Positions 32,700 through 43,735 of a stretch of DNA of 64,000 nucleotides are shown in pieces. Every line of letters starts with the position of its first letter. Within the stretch, counting starts at the first letter, position 1. A program made the position numbers and the translations under genes. The DNA comes from Ischnura elegans (taxonomy: Eukaryota > Arthropoda > Insecta > Odonata > Coenagrionidae), in assembly GCF_921293095.1 (NCBI RefSeq), contig NC_060251.1, forward strand, positions 100,488,566-100,552,565, given 5' to 3'. Under the pieces are notes generated by a model. It did not search any database and was not told the DNA's origin. It saw only the letters and a list, made by a program, of their open reading frames with translations.

Positions 32700-32770
32700 T
32701 ATTTCAGCTCAGTGGTACGAGAATAGCTTACGAACTCAGAGGCTTAGAATCCCACTCACTTCGGTTCTTT
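32700..32770 (+). repeat. tRNA-like relic
   Basis: TCAGCTCAGTGGTACGAGAA has the form of a tRNA D-arm and A box. GGCTTAGAATCCCACT some 35 bases later is a weak B box. The acceptor stem does not pair, so it is not a functional tRNA gene. It falls inside a 69-codon frame at 32575-32784, which is therefore probably not coding. Confidence 0.3.
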
Positions 32771-33284
32771 CCATTGATGGATGAAGTAGCAGTAAAAAAA
32801 TTCAATTCTGGATTTAATAATAATAATCACAGGGTTCCATATTAATGCGCGGAATATGCTTCAACAAATAGTCATTTCCATTCTAAATGTTATAAATTTA
32901 AATAAGTTGTAATTTCATAGTTGGCCACTGCTGGCAACGAATGAACTATTTCAAGGGTAATTATTACACAATCTTTGAAGACAGTTTTCTTCACAGGCTC
33001 TTACGGATACCTTGATGATGTTATTTACATTATATCACTTTTCCCTGATTGTATATGGTATACTTATATTTTCTCTGCAAAATTTTTATACAATAAAATA
33101 CTACCATTTATAATTGTGTAACGCATAATTGGTAATGAAGCTATGTAACCCAAAGTTCAAAACTTAATTGTTTATAAGTCTTATTCATTAGTTTAAAATA
33201 ATGTCAATTTTACTTAAAATGAAAATAATTTCACTTCAAAATAGAATATATACGTGGAAGTATTCAATCCCCTCAGAAACTAGA

Positions 33285-33335
33285 GAAAACGCCTAGCGGT
33301 CAAAATGACCGCTGCTGCCGCTTTTAGGCATGGGG
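33285..33335. repeat. Palindrome resembling a piggyBac end
   Basis: AGCGGTCAAAATGACCGCT is a near-perfect palindrome next to CGCCTA on the left and GCTTTTAGGC on the right. piggyBac ends often contain GGTCA/TGACC palindromes, as at 15950 and 18365 in this window. No TTAA lies at the right spacing and no partner end was found. Confidence 0.3.
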
Positions 33336-33613
33336 AAAATATGGCGCTTCTAATTTTAAATGCTGTTGCTTTTAATTCCATATCTTGGAAAATGTTCTCT
33401 TATCATCCAAAAGTGTTACCATAGCAATAATATAAAAGACGTCTTTTTCCAAGCACTAACAGATACGTTCCAGACAGTTCTCATCAATGAATAAGTAAGA
33501 GTTGGATTAATTGATAACTAGGTACGTGTCTTTCATCTGCCACGTTCTTTTCGTATCACGCAACGAGCGAGGTTTACTCACTATCTCCATTATTTATTAT
33601 AGTATTCTACCGA

Positions 33614-34432
33614 TTAAGGTAGGTTTCCATGGAGTACTAAAGAGGTGATCTGGGAGCCTCCCTTTCCTTCCAGCACTGCCTTCTTTAATTCACTGTAAGG
33701 CCTACTCTCTTTCAATCTATCTAAAAATCCTATTCTTTTCCTTCCCCTCCCTCTTTTCCCCAACATTCTACCCTCCAACACCATTTTCAACATCCCCTCA
33801 CCGCTAAGCACTAACTCCATCCAAACCTTCTGTCTCCTGCGTATCTCATCTAAAAGCTTTCTCTCCTCGCCAACCATATCCAGCACTTCGTCGTTCCTTT
33901 TCCTCTCCGTCCATTTCACCCTCTCCATTCTTCTCCATACCCACATCTCGAACGCCTCCAATCTTCTCTCGTCTTCTTTCCTCAGAGTCCACGTTTCCGC
34001 ACCGTAGAGAGCTACACTCCAGATCAAACTCTTCACTAACCTTTTCTTTAAACTCTTACACAACGATCCTCTCAGAAGCTCCTTCCTGTTCATGAATGCC
34101 TCCTTCGCTAATGCGATTCTCTTCCTTATGTCCTTACTACTGTATCCGTTTTCCTCTAACGTACTGCCTAAATAGTTGAATTGCTCAACCTGCTCAAGTT
34201 TTTCACCACCCACCTTTATCTTGAGTCTCACATTCCTCGCTCGTGATGCTTTACAAAACCGCATTACCTTAGTTTTCTTGTGATTAATCCTCATCCCAAA
34301 CTCCTCGCAACGTTCGTGTAACGCATCCACTAGGGCCTGAAGCCCCCTTGCTGACTGACTGATCAACGCCTGGTCATCCGCGAATCTCACTGATTTGAAC
34401 ATCATTCCTCCCACTATCTCCATAGCATTCAA
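33614..34432 (-). CDS. Non-LTR retrotransposon RT, C-terminal 272 codons
   Basis: An uninterrupted frame begins inside the palm domain. It carries FADDQALIS (the F/YADD catalytic box) about 20 residues in, then INHKKTKVMRF, FNYLGSTLEENGYSSKDIRK, LYGAETWTLRK, and a basic C-terminal region with GKRGRGRKRIGFLDRLKE. This layout (ADD box, KTK, YLGS, GAETW, RGRGR) is typical of arthropod LINE ORF2 proteins of the AP-endonuclease type; the clade is not assigned. The 5' side is cut at 34432, where unrelated DNA and a SINE follow. Lack of stops makes it the youngest LINE fragment here. The endonuclease and RT fingers are absent. Confidence 0.93.
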   Translation of the reverse strand: MNAMEIVGGMMFKSVRFADDQALISQSARGLQALVDALHERCEEFGMRINHKKTKVMRFCKASRARNVRLKIKVGGEKLEQVEQFNYLGSTLEENGYSSKDIRKRIALAKEAFMNRKELLRGSLCKSLKKRLVKSLIWSVALYGAETWTLRKEDERRLEAFEMWVWRRMERVKWTERKRNDEVLDMVGEERKLLDEIRRRQKVWMELVLSGEGMLKMVLEGRMLGKRGRGRKRIGFLDRLKESRPYSELKKAVLEGKGGSQITSLVLHGNLP

Positions 34433-34464
34433 AATTAATACGGATTACAAATAGCATTGGGATC

Positions 34465-34790
34465 AGTTTGGTATGGTATAAGGAGTGCTGGCTTCCTACC
34501 CTGTGGGTACGGGTTCATATTCCGGAGGTAGCAGATATTATTCAGAGACAGCCCAATCCCCACTTCAGCGCTCCGAGTAGGGCACTAAAAGTTCAGCACT
34601 CCGTCCGTCGGAGGGGATGGTAAGCCGTGGTCCCCTAGGCACTTCTCGTTATGAGGTGGCTAATGCTGACACTAGGTTTTCCTCCATCCTTACTGCCCTT
34701 CCCTCCCTACATGGCGCAAATGACAATAGCTATCGGTCACCTCCTCCAGCTACCATGCCATACGGACAGCATTTTCAGAGCTTTTCACTT
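34465..34790 (+). repeat. SINE family A copy, nearly full
   Basis: The tRNA-like head has an A-box region (TTTGGTATGGTATAAGGAGT) and a B-box-like GGGTTCATATTCCGG. Then comes the family body: GGTAGCAGA, CACTCCGTCCGTCGGAGG, AAGCCGTGGTCCCCTAGGCA, TTTTCCTCCATCC, ATGGCGCAAATGAC and GGTCACCTCCTCCA. This is the best reference copy in the window. It lies about 30 bases from the cut 5' end of the LINE fragment on the other strand. The B box is mutated, so it is probably silent. Confidence 0.75.
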
Positions 34791-35558
34791 TTTTTAATAC
34801 GCAAGTTTTCCACTCAGAATAAAGAGAGCGCATGCCTCTATCTGAACTGGTCACGTTTATATCTTTTCATGGCAAATTGCACCCTTTAAACTTGAGCTGC
34901 CACCTTGAAATTTTCCCAGTAAATAGATTGGATGTCTCGCCAACACTTTTCTTTCTCTAATGTATTTTAATCGGATTAAAAATACTAACGCAAATTTCAA
35001 GATACTGTAATGTATTGACCGGAGTCTATTAGTTTCTATCTATTAGTTTCACATACTCTGACAATATCAAGATATAAGCATAATTTTTAGGCAACTGAAC
35101 CAACATTAAGCAAAAATCGATCGAGTTGAAAGGTTGTGTCTTCTTAATCATAGTTGAATTTAATCGTCACAACGATGTTAACTAATTGATTTTATCTCAA
35201 ATTTTAAGTTAAGAGTTATCATTTCACTATCATTTGCTTAAATTTGACATTAACTGATTCAAAACTAACCTCAGTTATTTATTTCGTTAAATTTTGGTTC
35301 ATGTTTTCGAATACGACTTCGGGGACGAAGCAAGTCCTATACACAAAGAATAAAATAAAAACGGCATCTAAGACTGCAATACAGGAGGATAATTGTGCAA
35401 GATTGAAATGAAAAGTCTCCATCCAAACAAAAGTGGAGTTGAACGGATTGGCCGCCCGAGTTTCGCAGCCCACCCTCACACTAGAAAACCCGGGGCTGTT
35501 AAAAGACAATGTACGCGATGGCATGAATCATTCCTCAGCAACATCGTATTGCCCATAT

Positions 35559-35826
35559 CGATGGCTAAATCGATGTCTAACAACACGTATCTCAAATTCG
35601 GCCGGTTTGAGATAGTTATCTTAAACCAAGTGTAATAACATTTAAAAAAATAAAATACAAGCAAATAACAACTCTTTGTTTGGATATGAATGCTACTTTT
35701 CCAAGTTTATGAACTTTTGGTTTATAATTCCATTGTGCAAGTAAAAAAAATTAATCGTTTTTTTTCGCTCTACTGAAAAATTACTATTTTTGAGATACGT
35801 GTTGTACGATATATGTGTGTTGATCG
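35559..35826 (+). mobile_element. MITE with inverted ends, copy 1
   Basis: It starts CGATGGCTAAATCGATGTCT, then AACAACACGTATCTCAAA. It ends in the inverse, TTTGAGATACGTGTTGTACG and then TGATCG. The interior matches copy 2 (36280-36530) in the same order: ATAAAATACAAGCAAA, AACTCTTTGTTTG, TTTTTGGTTT and TTACTATTTTTGA. Diverged but clear. No target duplication could be fixed. Confidence 0.7.
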
Positions 35827-36279
35827 TAAAAAAGGGATCAACGAAAAACCTCTGGCCTACATCTAGGGGATGGTGGTAAAACGAAGTAACGCGTCTGTAA
35901 AACGCGCCAGTTTACGCAACAGGGGGGGGGGGCGACATTCCGTCATCAGCAGGGTTGAGCGCAGTGACCGTGAAAATTTCGGAACCCACTCCAAGACGAA
36001 TAAACACCGCACCACGTGAAGACATAGGCACGGAGAGCCCTTGTAAGCTTTTTGATCCAGCAAACACAAATCTGCGAGAGGAGAGAATAAACGGAAGAGA
36101 CTTGATCAAAAACTGATACGATGCGTTTGAATTGAAGGTCACACTCGTAGAGACAATGTAACTTGTCCAAGAAGGGCGGTTTGGGGTAATATTTAGCTAC
36201 GAATTAAAAGTTGGTGCATTCCTCTGGGCCTTTGCATTGAATTATTGCACTGATACCATCCTATATCGCATACGTATAC

Positions 36280-36530
36280 CGATGGCTATATTCTAACAAC
36301 ACGTATCTCAAAATTTGGCTGGACTGAGTTAATATTGCTAATACTGTTGATAAAAAAATAAAATACAAGCAAAAATCAACTCTTTGTTTGCAAATGCATG
36401 CTTTATTCAGTTTTATGTATTTTTGGTTTTTAATTTCAATTAAAATTATGTACAATTAAAAAAATAAATTATTTTTTGCTCTCCTGAAAAGTTACTATTT
36501 TTGAAATGTGTTGTTAGAACTTAGCCATCG
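36280..36530 (+). mobile_element. MITE with inverted ends, copy 2
   Basis: The terminal inverted repeat of about 30 bp starts CGATGGCTATATTCTAACAA. The right end, reverse complemented, reads CGATGGCTAAGTTCTAACAA, better preserved than in copy 1. The interior lacks coding capacity. Only about 450 bases of different sequence separate the two copies, which face the same way, so local duplication is as likely as two insertions. Confidence 0.75.
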
Positions 36531-39109
36531 ATGTGCTGTATTATTTTCAACTCTGTCTGATGGACATGTTTCGTTCCCGAAGCAAATAAATTTAATTTTT
36601 TAAACTTTATTTTTAATCTATCTTTTTTCATAAAAGTTACTAATAACTTCAAATAGTCATTTTTAACCGAGATCAACTTCGGCTTTAATCAGTTAACTTT
36701 TTTTCTAGCTTTCCTAACTCTGTTCTTAACATTTCCCTCTTAAAATGCAAAAATATATTACAATACTGCCACTGCTTACCCCTCTATTTACACTTCCCAT
36801 ATTTCATTTTTTTTCTTTCGCCTCACAAGATTATTAAGCGTTCTTGGCTCCATCACTCCGTTTCACTCACTCAAGATAAGCAATGACATAAGTCATCCAT
36901 CCACCCTCCTCGCCTTCTACGAGCCTGTGTCGTTCCTTTCTCTTCTGCCGTGTAAAACACATCGCCTGGCTCACCCGTCTTTCGCGATACATTAGTCACC
37001 ATCTTCACGGGCGTGAAACGGAAATCCGGAGGTGCAGGAACATCTGTTTGTGTTGTTCATCATAGGCTAAATATATATGGAGGTATTTATCCCATTTTAG
37101 GGCATAAACAATAGCATATCGGCACTGTGATTTTAATGATAAGCTGAACTGTCATTCTTATAAAATAATTTCCTTTTTAAGTATATTTAAAAAAATGGAA
37201 TTTCTTATTTTCATTCATAGCAAGATATCCATAAAAGCCCCCTCATATATGCTTTCTTAGAGTCCAGGTACTGTCAATTTTCAAGTTTACGTATAGTCAA
37301 AATTAACCATCTGGTAACTAGTTTTAGTCTCTCAAGTCCAATTCTCATTCTTTCTCTTGTTACACTTTCGTTCCTGAGTATAAGGTCACTTTTAGTAGTG
37401 GATAAGAAAAAAAAATATTCAGGGGGTAAACACGTACATATACTTCGAGGAAATTCAAGGTTTGAAATCGGTATATGAATTGAATCGACCTATCTTGTTT
37501 CCTGAATCCTTTCCAAAAATCTCAGCCTTAACTACTGAATGGAAAATGATGTACTTTCAGCCAGAGTCACAACGTCAAACGTTAAGCACCACGCATTTTC
37601 TCAACGAAAATGCTCGCTGGATATGTCTTACGTCAATTGCAGGAAAAAAATCAATACACATTTTTACTTATCTCGCGCCAAATAAATTGCATAATTCTGC
37701 AACAAAATATTAGCTTGCCTTTAAATAAATAAAGCTTCGATTAATTTTTTCACTGTTAATTTTAATCTTGGTTATTCATTACGTTGATCATATGGTGACC
37801 GGGGTGAACTTGGTGGTTTTCTGAGAAAAGAGAATTCACCCCTTATGTTATTTACCAAAAAGGAAATAGCCGTAATTTCATTTTGCTGGAAAAGGCAACC
37901 ATAACATTTTAAAACACGGTATTTTCATTTTCAAGTCAAGTAAACATTTCTCCAGACAGCAATTACATCTCTTCAACTTCCGCGTGAGTATCATGAACTT
38001 TCTCGAATCCTCCCATTTCTGCACGTAGTAGCCTCTGAACTGTGGAGGCCAGCTCAATGTGGAATGTGAAATACGAATCCAAGGATTATTCATAGCTGAA
38101 TCAGACTGAGTATCCAAATAGGAGACGCCATTATATTTCTTCATATGGCATCCTTTCTATCTCCATACACGCGTAAAATATAACTATAATACGAAACCCC
38201 CTTCTTTTACCATCGTTGCAAATTACTTCGTTATTTCCACGGAAAACAAAACACTGCTGATTGAGCTCCTGCTAAATATGTTACGTCAATATGCATAAAA
38301 ATTCCACGAAAATCGGTAAATTACATTATATTAAACGAAGGCTGTATAAGCTCATTTTGGGTTATATATTAAACTAACTTTATAGTGTCCTGATTGAACT
38401 TTTTTGTAAACCCTTTTGATAAAAGGGAATTTAAGCATCAAACCCTAATTGTTTAAAAAATAAATTGACATAATTCGTCTCATTCTGTCAAGAAAAACAT
38501 ACATAAATTTTAAACGGAGTTTATGGTCCCGCACAATCAATTTCAAATCATGCAAGCATTTATATTATAGCATTATTGTAAAGAAAAGAATCTATACAAT
38601 ATATCATTCACATTTTTCCCATTTTTATCGATTCCAATATTAAATTTAAAGATAGCATAAATATTTTGAGGTATTATTTATTATATTCAATTATATCACA
38701 ATTGTGACTGCATTCATCTCTTGGCATGAGTTTTAAATGTTCATTGGTATTTTAGATTTATAATTTGATGGTTATAATTGTGCGAAATCATATCCACAAA
38801 AGGCTGTGGCACGGCGTTGACTTCATTCGTCTTGTGGCGAACCTACGATTCAAAATTCTTTATCACAGCGGCATTAGCCAAGACTTTTATGCTCATTCAT
38901 CATCATTATCAGACATTAATCTGAAGTTTGGTGTGACGTACCTCAATACGCCACTGGTGAGACGCACCCTGCCAGGTACGTGAAAAGTCGTTACGGTAGT
39001 CTTGTTAGTGTAACTGACCTCTTGGGTGAACTCGGACGGGAATCTCTGTAAGACCGTGGATTGAAAAAAGACTAAACCTTTCAAATAAATTCAAGAGCAG
39101 TGTATTTAG
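36531..39109. other. Stretch with no supported gene
   Basis: Contains AT-rich DNA and isolated frames at 37462-37713 (plus) and 37878-38144 (minus; cysteine containing, CNCCLEKCLLDLKMKIPC). Neither has convincing splice sites or recognised domains. Confidence 0.35.
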
Positions 39110-39830
39110 CTAACATCTACATCTACATAATACCATGCTAGCCACCTCTAGGGTGTTTGGCAGGGGGTGACCAATCACCAACATGCAGCATGCAAGAGGA
39201 CCGCCACATGCACACCGCACAGTCATAGAAACATTACGCATACTAGCAAAATATACATGCATATTCATTTTGAAAAACTTTCCAATGATTAGTAATTCCT
39301 ATAAGTAGCAAATACATGAAAGTTTAGAACTATGGAAAAAACATGCAATGAGTCGTCTTAGCGAGTGACGCCATTAATCCTATTAATTGACACAACGGTG
39401 CTATCATTAATAGTACGAGGGAAGAATGATAGGTATTTTAAATCCCTCTGTGTCTCAGTCCATTTCTTTTCTTTTCCTCTCATGATCACGCCTACCAAAG
39501 TACTACGGTAAACGAAGGATATGATTAACGTCATATGAGAAAATATCTTCTTCGAATTTACGCAGTAAATCAAGCCTATACTTCGATCTACGATCCTGTA
39601 AAGATTCCCATATTAACTCGTGTAATATACTGGAAACGCAGCACTTTTTGTCGTTACAACTCTTAACGAATCTGGCCGCCCTGCACTGTACTCGATTGAT
39701 TTCAGCTAGCATTCCTACTTCATAATGGTGCCATACGCTAGCAGCATATCCTAAGTTAGGCCTCACTAGAGTCAGGTAGATTATTTCTTCCGCCTTTTTT
39801 GTGCATTTACCGAGAATTCTTTCTACAAAT
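39110..39830 (-). mobile_element. CR1-like LINE 3' end (ORF2 C-terminus plus 3' UTR)
   Basis: The minus-strand frame at 39503-39766 reads RPNLGYAASVWHHY and NRVQCRAARFVKSC, the block that follows the RT domain in CR1/jockey-type ORF2 proteins. Beyond a frameshift, LSFFPRTINDSTV follows and the ORF ends at 39358. The 3' UTR carries CACCCCCTGCCAAACACCCT and ends in GTAGATGTAGATGT at about 39110, the microsatellite-like 3' terminus of this family. It meets the plus-strand copy head to head at about 39832. Confidence 0.85.
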
Positions 39831-39833
39831 CCC

Positions 39834-40535
39834 AGTCAAACGAAGCTAGCCATATCTTACGAACGCCAAAATACTACCGAAGATCAGATCATATAAATAA
39901 AATAAGAGAGATAGACTGTAGAACAGACAGATTCAGAATGTCTTTTTTTCCACGATCAATAAGAAATTATGACGGCAGCGTTAGAACTCACAAATAAATT
40001 AGTTGACTTGTAGTGTAACCTATTAACTTATATATACATTAATGCATGTTTGTGAATTTAATTATTATTTCTAATAGCATGTGATAGCAGGGGCGCAGCT
40101 AGGAATCAAGGCTAGGGGAGGTTATAGGCGCAAAACCCTGGGGTGTCTGAGGGTGAGGAATACCCGCCAGGGTAAGCGGGAGGTGCCGGCATCCCCCTCC
40201 CCCCCTAGAAAGATTTTCATGCAAATGGTTCAAAATGGTGAATTTTTCGGCCTTCTGAGGGATATTTCATTAATATTTACACTATTTTATTAGCTATATT
40301 AATCCAATTTAGTGATATAGATTTAACTTAAAAATTTATCTGAGCTCTTATCCCCCAAAACCCCCCTCGCTACGCCACTGTGTGGTAGTATAATTTGCTG
40401 GTATGCGTAACGTTTTTTGGACCGCGTGGTGTGCATGTGGGAGTCCAATTTCATGCTGCATGCTGGTGATTGATCACCCCCTGCCAAACACCCTGGAGGA
40501 GGCTCGCAGGGTATTATGTAAATGTAGAATACTCC
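39834..40535 (+). mobile_element. CR1-like LINE 3' end, plus strand, split by a MITE
   Basis: A short ORF2 C-terminal piece (DCRTDRFRMSFFPRSIRNYD) lies at about 39915-39975. The 3' UTR follows, interrupted at 40088-40380 by a hAT-type MITE. It resumes with GGTATGCGTAACG, CACCCCCTGCCAAACACCCT and the degenerate GTAAATGTAG end. The UTR matches the minus copy at about four bases in five. Confidence 0.75.
40088..40380. mobile_element. hAT-type MITE inside the LINE 3' UTR
   Basis: Inverted ends are CAGGGGCGCAGCTAGG on the left and CAGTGGCGTAGCGAGG on the right when reverse complemented. The flanks TGTGATAG (40080-40087) and TGTGGTAG (40381-40388) are an 8-bp target duplication with one change. 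Length is 293 bp. The ends are C/G-rich and the centre AT-rich, without coding sequence. The CAGTGGCGTAGC end is widespread among animal hAT MITEs. Confidence 0.88.
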
Positions 40536-40559
40536 TATAAGGTAATCTTTAAACATAAT

Positions 40560-41230
40560 TCTTCTGATTTGTGTCCCTCATCACCTGTGCTATGTCTGTC
40601 TTCCTCAGCGTTCTACTCTTGCAATGCCCCTCATCGATAACTTATCAGACTATCGTGTCTGCTTGGAAGACGGAACAATCTAATCGGCCGAATCATCAAA
40701 GGTTTCCAAAGACTTCTCTTCTTCCTTACTCTTCTTAGAATTTCCGCATTACTCACAATCTCCATTCACTCGATCTTAATCATTCCTCCATGTCACCACA
40801 TTTCGAAAGTTTCCAACCTCGATTTCCCGGTTTTGTCATCGTCCATTCCTCACAACCATGAAGAGTCATACTCCGAATTCCATGCGTCCTAATAAATTGC
40901 TTTCTTACTTCAACGATTATATTCTCATCTGTAAAGAGTCCTCTTCTTGAGGTATACCCTCTTCGCTTGTGCTATTCTACTATTTCCTTCTCGCCACATC
41001 TATCGCGAGTCACTCGGCTACCCAATTAGCAGAACTCCTTCACCTCCTCAACTTTATGGAATCCAATTTTAATGATGGCCTTAGTTTATTCAGTTATACT
41101 GCTAACTAATATCTTGTTTCGTTCGCATTGTTTTTCAGCGTATACCAGGCCATTCTCTAATTAATATTAAGTCTTCTAAACAAGGCCTTCATACGTTTAA
41201 CAATCGCAAATCTTTACTCCAGTTGAAATT
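40560..41230 (-). mobile_element. Decayed LINE RT C-terminal fragment
   Basis: Conceptual minus-strand translation with stops gives VEEVKEFC-LGSRVTRD at about 41065-41020, a REVEL-like region, NIIVEVRKQFIRTHG at about 40925, and EEWTMTK, in the order of the LINE family at 14040-14575 and 62120-62850. It starts about 25 bases after the end of the CR1-like copy. Not functional. Confidence 0.6.
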
Positions 41231-41654
41231 CTGGAGAATTCCATCTACCATTAACCTGGGGTATGAAAATCCCACTCATGTAGCATTTTAACCCGTATCC
41301 AATTGATTAGCAAGCGAGAACTTCACCCCGATTTTACCGAAAGTACGGCATCAGCGACTAGATTGTTTCGGTATAATTTTTAAAAAATCAAACCAAACTT
41401 TCCATCAATCAAGAGCCAACCGGGATGACAAGAGTAAATTACGGGAAATTCGAATTAGCGCGTTCGGAGAAATTTTTGAGGAGTATATTGGAGCCAGTTC
41501 AACCAAATCTCGGAGGAGTCTATAAGAAGCCGACTAATCGGTAACTGCACGCAGCCCAAATTATTGGAGTCGTCAAAATTTTAATCCACCGGTCATGCAC
41601 GACAAGTGACCAAAACTTCTTTAACAAATACAGGCAAAAATTAGAGGTAAGGGG

Positions 41655-42345
41655 ATCGGGTTGACGTGGAGGATACAGTGTAGTCCTCGCACTCCATGAG
41701 CTCGGGTTCTAATCCCGGCGGTGGCAGAGAATTTTCAGAAACTACCAGATCCCTGCTTGAGTGCTGTGTTGACAGAGAGAGAGAGGGAATGAGGGCTCAA
41801 GGGGAGCCCTTCAGGGATACAACACAACGGGGCCGGGAACCAAGGCAGTGGCTTATACGCCCGATCACCCGGGGAGGGGGAGGAGAGAAAGGGAATAGGA
41901 AAGAGGCGCCGCCGCGATATGAGCCCGACGACACCTCTGGGAGAGGAAAGGTGCGGAAGGAACGGGACAAGGGAAAAACACCCCAACGCTATAGAAGCGA
42001 AGAGGGCCCTACTAATAAGCGAAACCAGGCAAAGCCATTAATGTGCCAGCGATTTTAGAGGATTTACCTATGAGGAAGAAAAATCCATCGATCAATCGCT
42101 AGGGTTGTGTGGAGGACATTTCAAGCGCAACACTCCGTCCGTCGGATTGGACGTAAAGCCGTGGTCCCCTTGACGCCGTTCGTTTTGAGCAGGCTAACGC
42201 CGACGCCGGGTTTCTCTCCATCCTTCCTTACGGTAGGTAACAAATGACCTCAGCTGTTTTGCCTACAGCAAATTATCTGACCTCATGGCGCAAATGACCT
42301 CAGCTGTCGGTGGCCTCCTCCAAATACCATACCAATTATTATAGG
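41655..42345 (+). repeat. SINE family A copy with internal purine-rich insert
   Basis: The head (ATGAGCTCGGGTTCTAATCC as B box, then GGCGGTGGCAGAGAATTTTC) lies at 41690-41735. The body resumes at 42117 with CACTCCGTCCGTCGGATTGG, GTAAAGCCGTGGTCCCCTTG, GTTTCTCTCCATCC and CAGCTGTCGGTGGCCTCCTC. The 350 bases in between are purine-rich (GA repeats, GGGGAGGGGGAGGAGA) and give rise to the 120-codon frame 41696-42058, which I regard as non-coding. Within 42235-42320 a CAAATGACCTCAGCTG unit is duplicated. Confidence 0.65.
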
Positions 42346-42565
42346 TAATCCTACGAAAAAATGAGCGCAACCTCGGAGTAAGTATCTATCAAACATTCAA
42401 TAAAATACTACATAAGAACATAAAATAAAAAAGGAACACTGCAGCGGACGATATTTCATCAACAGAAAGAGTGAGTGACCAGAAAAAAAATCTTAAAAGT
42501 ATACCACAAATACAATTCGAAACGTACTTCATAATGTACTTCACGAAAATAAAATATTCACATCA

Positions 42566-42960
42566 GTGCCATTTTCTCTTCACGTGCTTGTGCAAAAGCA
42601 AGTAAAAAGCGTCGAGGACAGAACGCCGCTGCAATTTGAAGTGGTCTACCGCATTCCTAGCCGGGAAGTGAATTGGCTAACAGGCGGAACCGTAAAAACC
42701 CGCCTAGGGGATCACGACAGAGATTCAACTGGGGCACTCAAATCCTCAGTAGCCGAACACGTTGCACTGGGCCTCGCAATCGACCAGCAGAATTCAATAA
42801 TCGTCGCCAAAGTAAAAAAAAGCTTCATGCATGGACTGGTGAGAGAAGAAATAGGCATACAAGAGGTGGGAAAGATCCATTTTACGTAATAGGAACACCG
42901 GCCTAATAATCAGCGAACGTGGTTACCGTCAATAATGAAAATCAAAAACCAAGGCAGACT
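42566..42960 (+). pseudogene. Penelope-like element, GIY-YIG endonuclease remnant
   Basis: The 107-codon frame contains VVYRIPSREVNWLTGGTV, KTRLGDHDRDSTGALKSSVA and EH. These follow the GIY-YIG layout of Penelope-like endonucleases: a VYRIP strand, the G-x-T-G-x-x-x-x-x-R-x-x-x-H block with the catalytic arginine, and a SAVAEH-type ending. The CxC-type zinc-binding residues usual between the first two blocks are missing. The tail GLVREEIGIQEV is repeated at about 43290-43330 (RLVRESIETQ). The RT domain is absent. It is a fragment and not active. Confidence 0.65.
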
Positions 42961-43430
42961 TCATGCTTTCCCAGAGAATTATGTGGGTAAACTTTTCTCG
43001 GGATTCCCACCGGGTAAAAAAAATCCATTTCTGCCGACGTTTCGAGCTCCAAGTCGGTGCTCTTCCTGATTGTAATTGTTTCATTTGCGTGGGTGTAACG
43101 ACAGTCAGTAGCCCTAATGGTGAGACCCGAGTCGGATCTCAGAGCGTCCCGACGGAAAAAAATGGAGTTTTTAACCCGGTGGGACTCCCGATAAAACTTA
43201 ACCCACAGTATCCAAACCGTCAACCCATATTCCTCTCCTCCCCCCTTTCTCCACGTGCAGTAGGTACCTGTGCAGATACGAAGCCATAGACTGGTGAGAG
43301 AATCAATAGAAACACAATAGGAGGGCAAAAACCATTTTAATATTGACACCGATCTCAAAATTAGCCAATCGTGGCGGCCAACAATATCCAAACCTTCAAT
43401 TGTCCTCTCAACTCACACCTTCCTATTCTC
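42961..43430. repeat. Penelope-type pseudo-LTR piece and second endonuclease tail
   Basis: CTTTTCTCGGGATTCCCACC, then GGGT, CCATTTCTGCCGACGTTTCG and AGCTCCAAGTCGGTGCTCTT recur in altered form at 51250 and 55070. On the minus strand this gives GGAAGAGC, a loop, GCTCGAAACGTCGG. That is a stem II plus GAAAC and GTC arrangement of a hammerhead ribozyme with the CTGA part of the first box lost. From 43287 the coding tail of the endonuclease region reappears with stops. Confidence 0.55.
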
Positions 43431-43439
43431 ATCCGACAT

Positions 43440-43625
43440 ACAGGTGGTGGCAGAGTAAAAAGTATTAGCCTAGCGCACTGAAAGTTGCAGGTTCGAGTCT
43501 CGTCCAGGTTGGTTTCCTCTTTACAGGGCATGTGGGTTTATATTTTCCTACCAATTATTTTTTTAGACTGCCCCGCTGTGTCTTAATGCCCTGATGTGAA
43601 ATTTTCGGAGAATATTTCCAGTTGT
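43440..43625 (+). repeat. SINE family B copy
   Basis: The B box is GCAGGTTCGAGTCTCGTCC. The downstream body has CAGGGCATGTGGGTTTATAT and TAATGCCCTGATGTGAAATT, ending TTTTCGGAGAA. It aligns with 53806-53993. The A-box half is recognisable (GTGGCAGAGTAAAAAGTATT). tRNA-derived and silent by appearance. Confidence 0.6.
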
Positions 43626-43735
43626 ATCTATGGTTCCCTTAGTAATTATATGGTGGAAATTTTATCTTCTGGTTGGTCATATTTTCTGTTCAACTTAAGG
43701 ATGGATGGTGATACTTGGTGGAACTTGGTGACAGG

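Noticed and set aside
32575..32784. 69-codon plus-strand ORF
   Set aside because: It overlaps a tRNA-like relic; probably repeat-derived.
35920..35933. Run of about ten Gs as a functional site
   Set aside because: An isolated homopolymer with no other G-runs nearby; also prone to sequencing error.
37878..38144. 88-codon minus-strand ORF with cysteine cluster
   Set aside because: No acceptor, donor or family match; the cysteine run alone is not evidence.
39110..40535. Twin-priming inversion of a single LINE
   Set aside because: Both halves contain the 3' UTR and terminus, whereas twin priming leaves one 3' end.
41696..42058. 120-codon plus-strand ORF
   Set aside because: It starts in a SINE head and continues through purine-rich simple sequence; composition alone removes stops.
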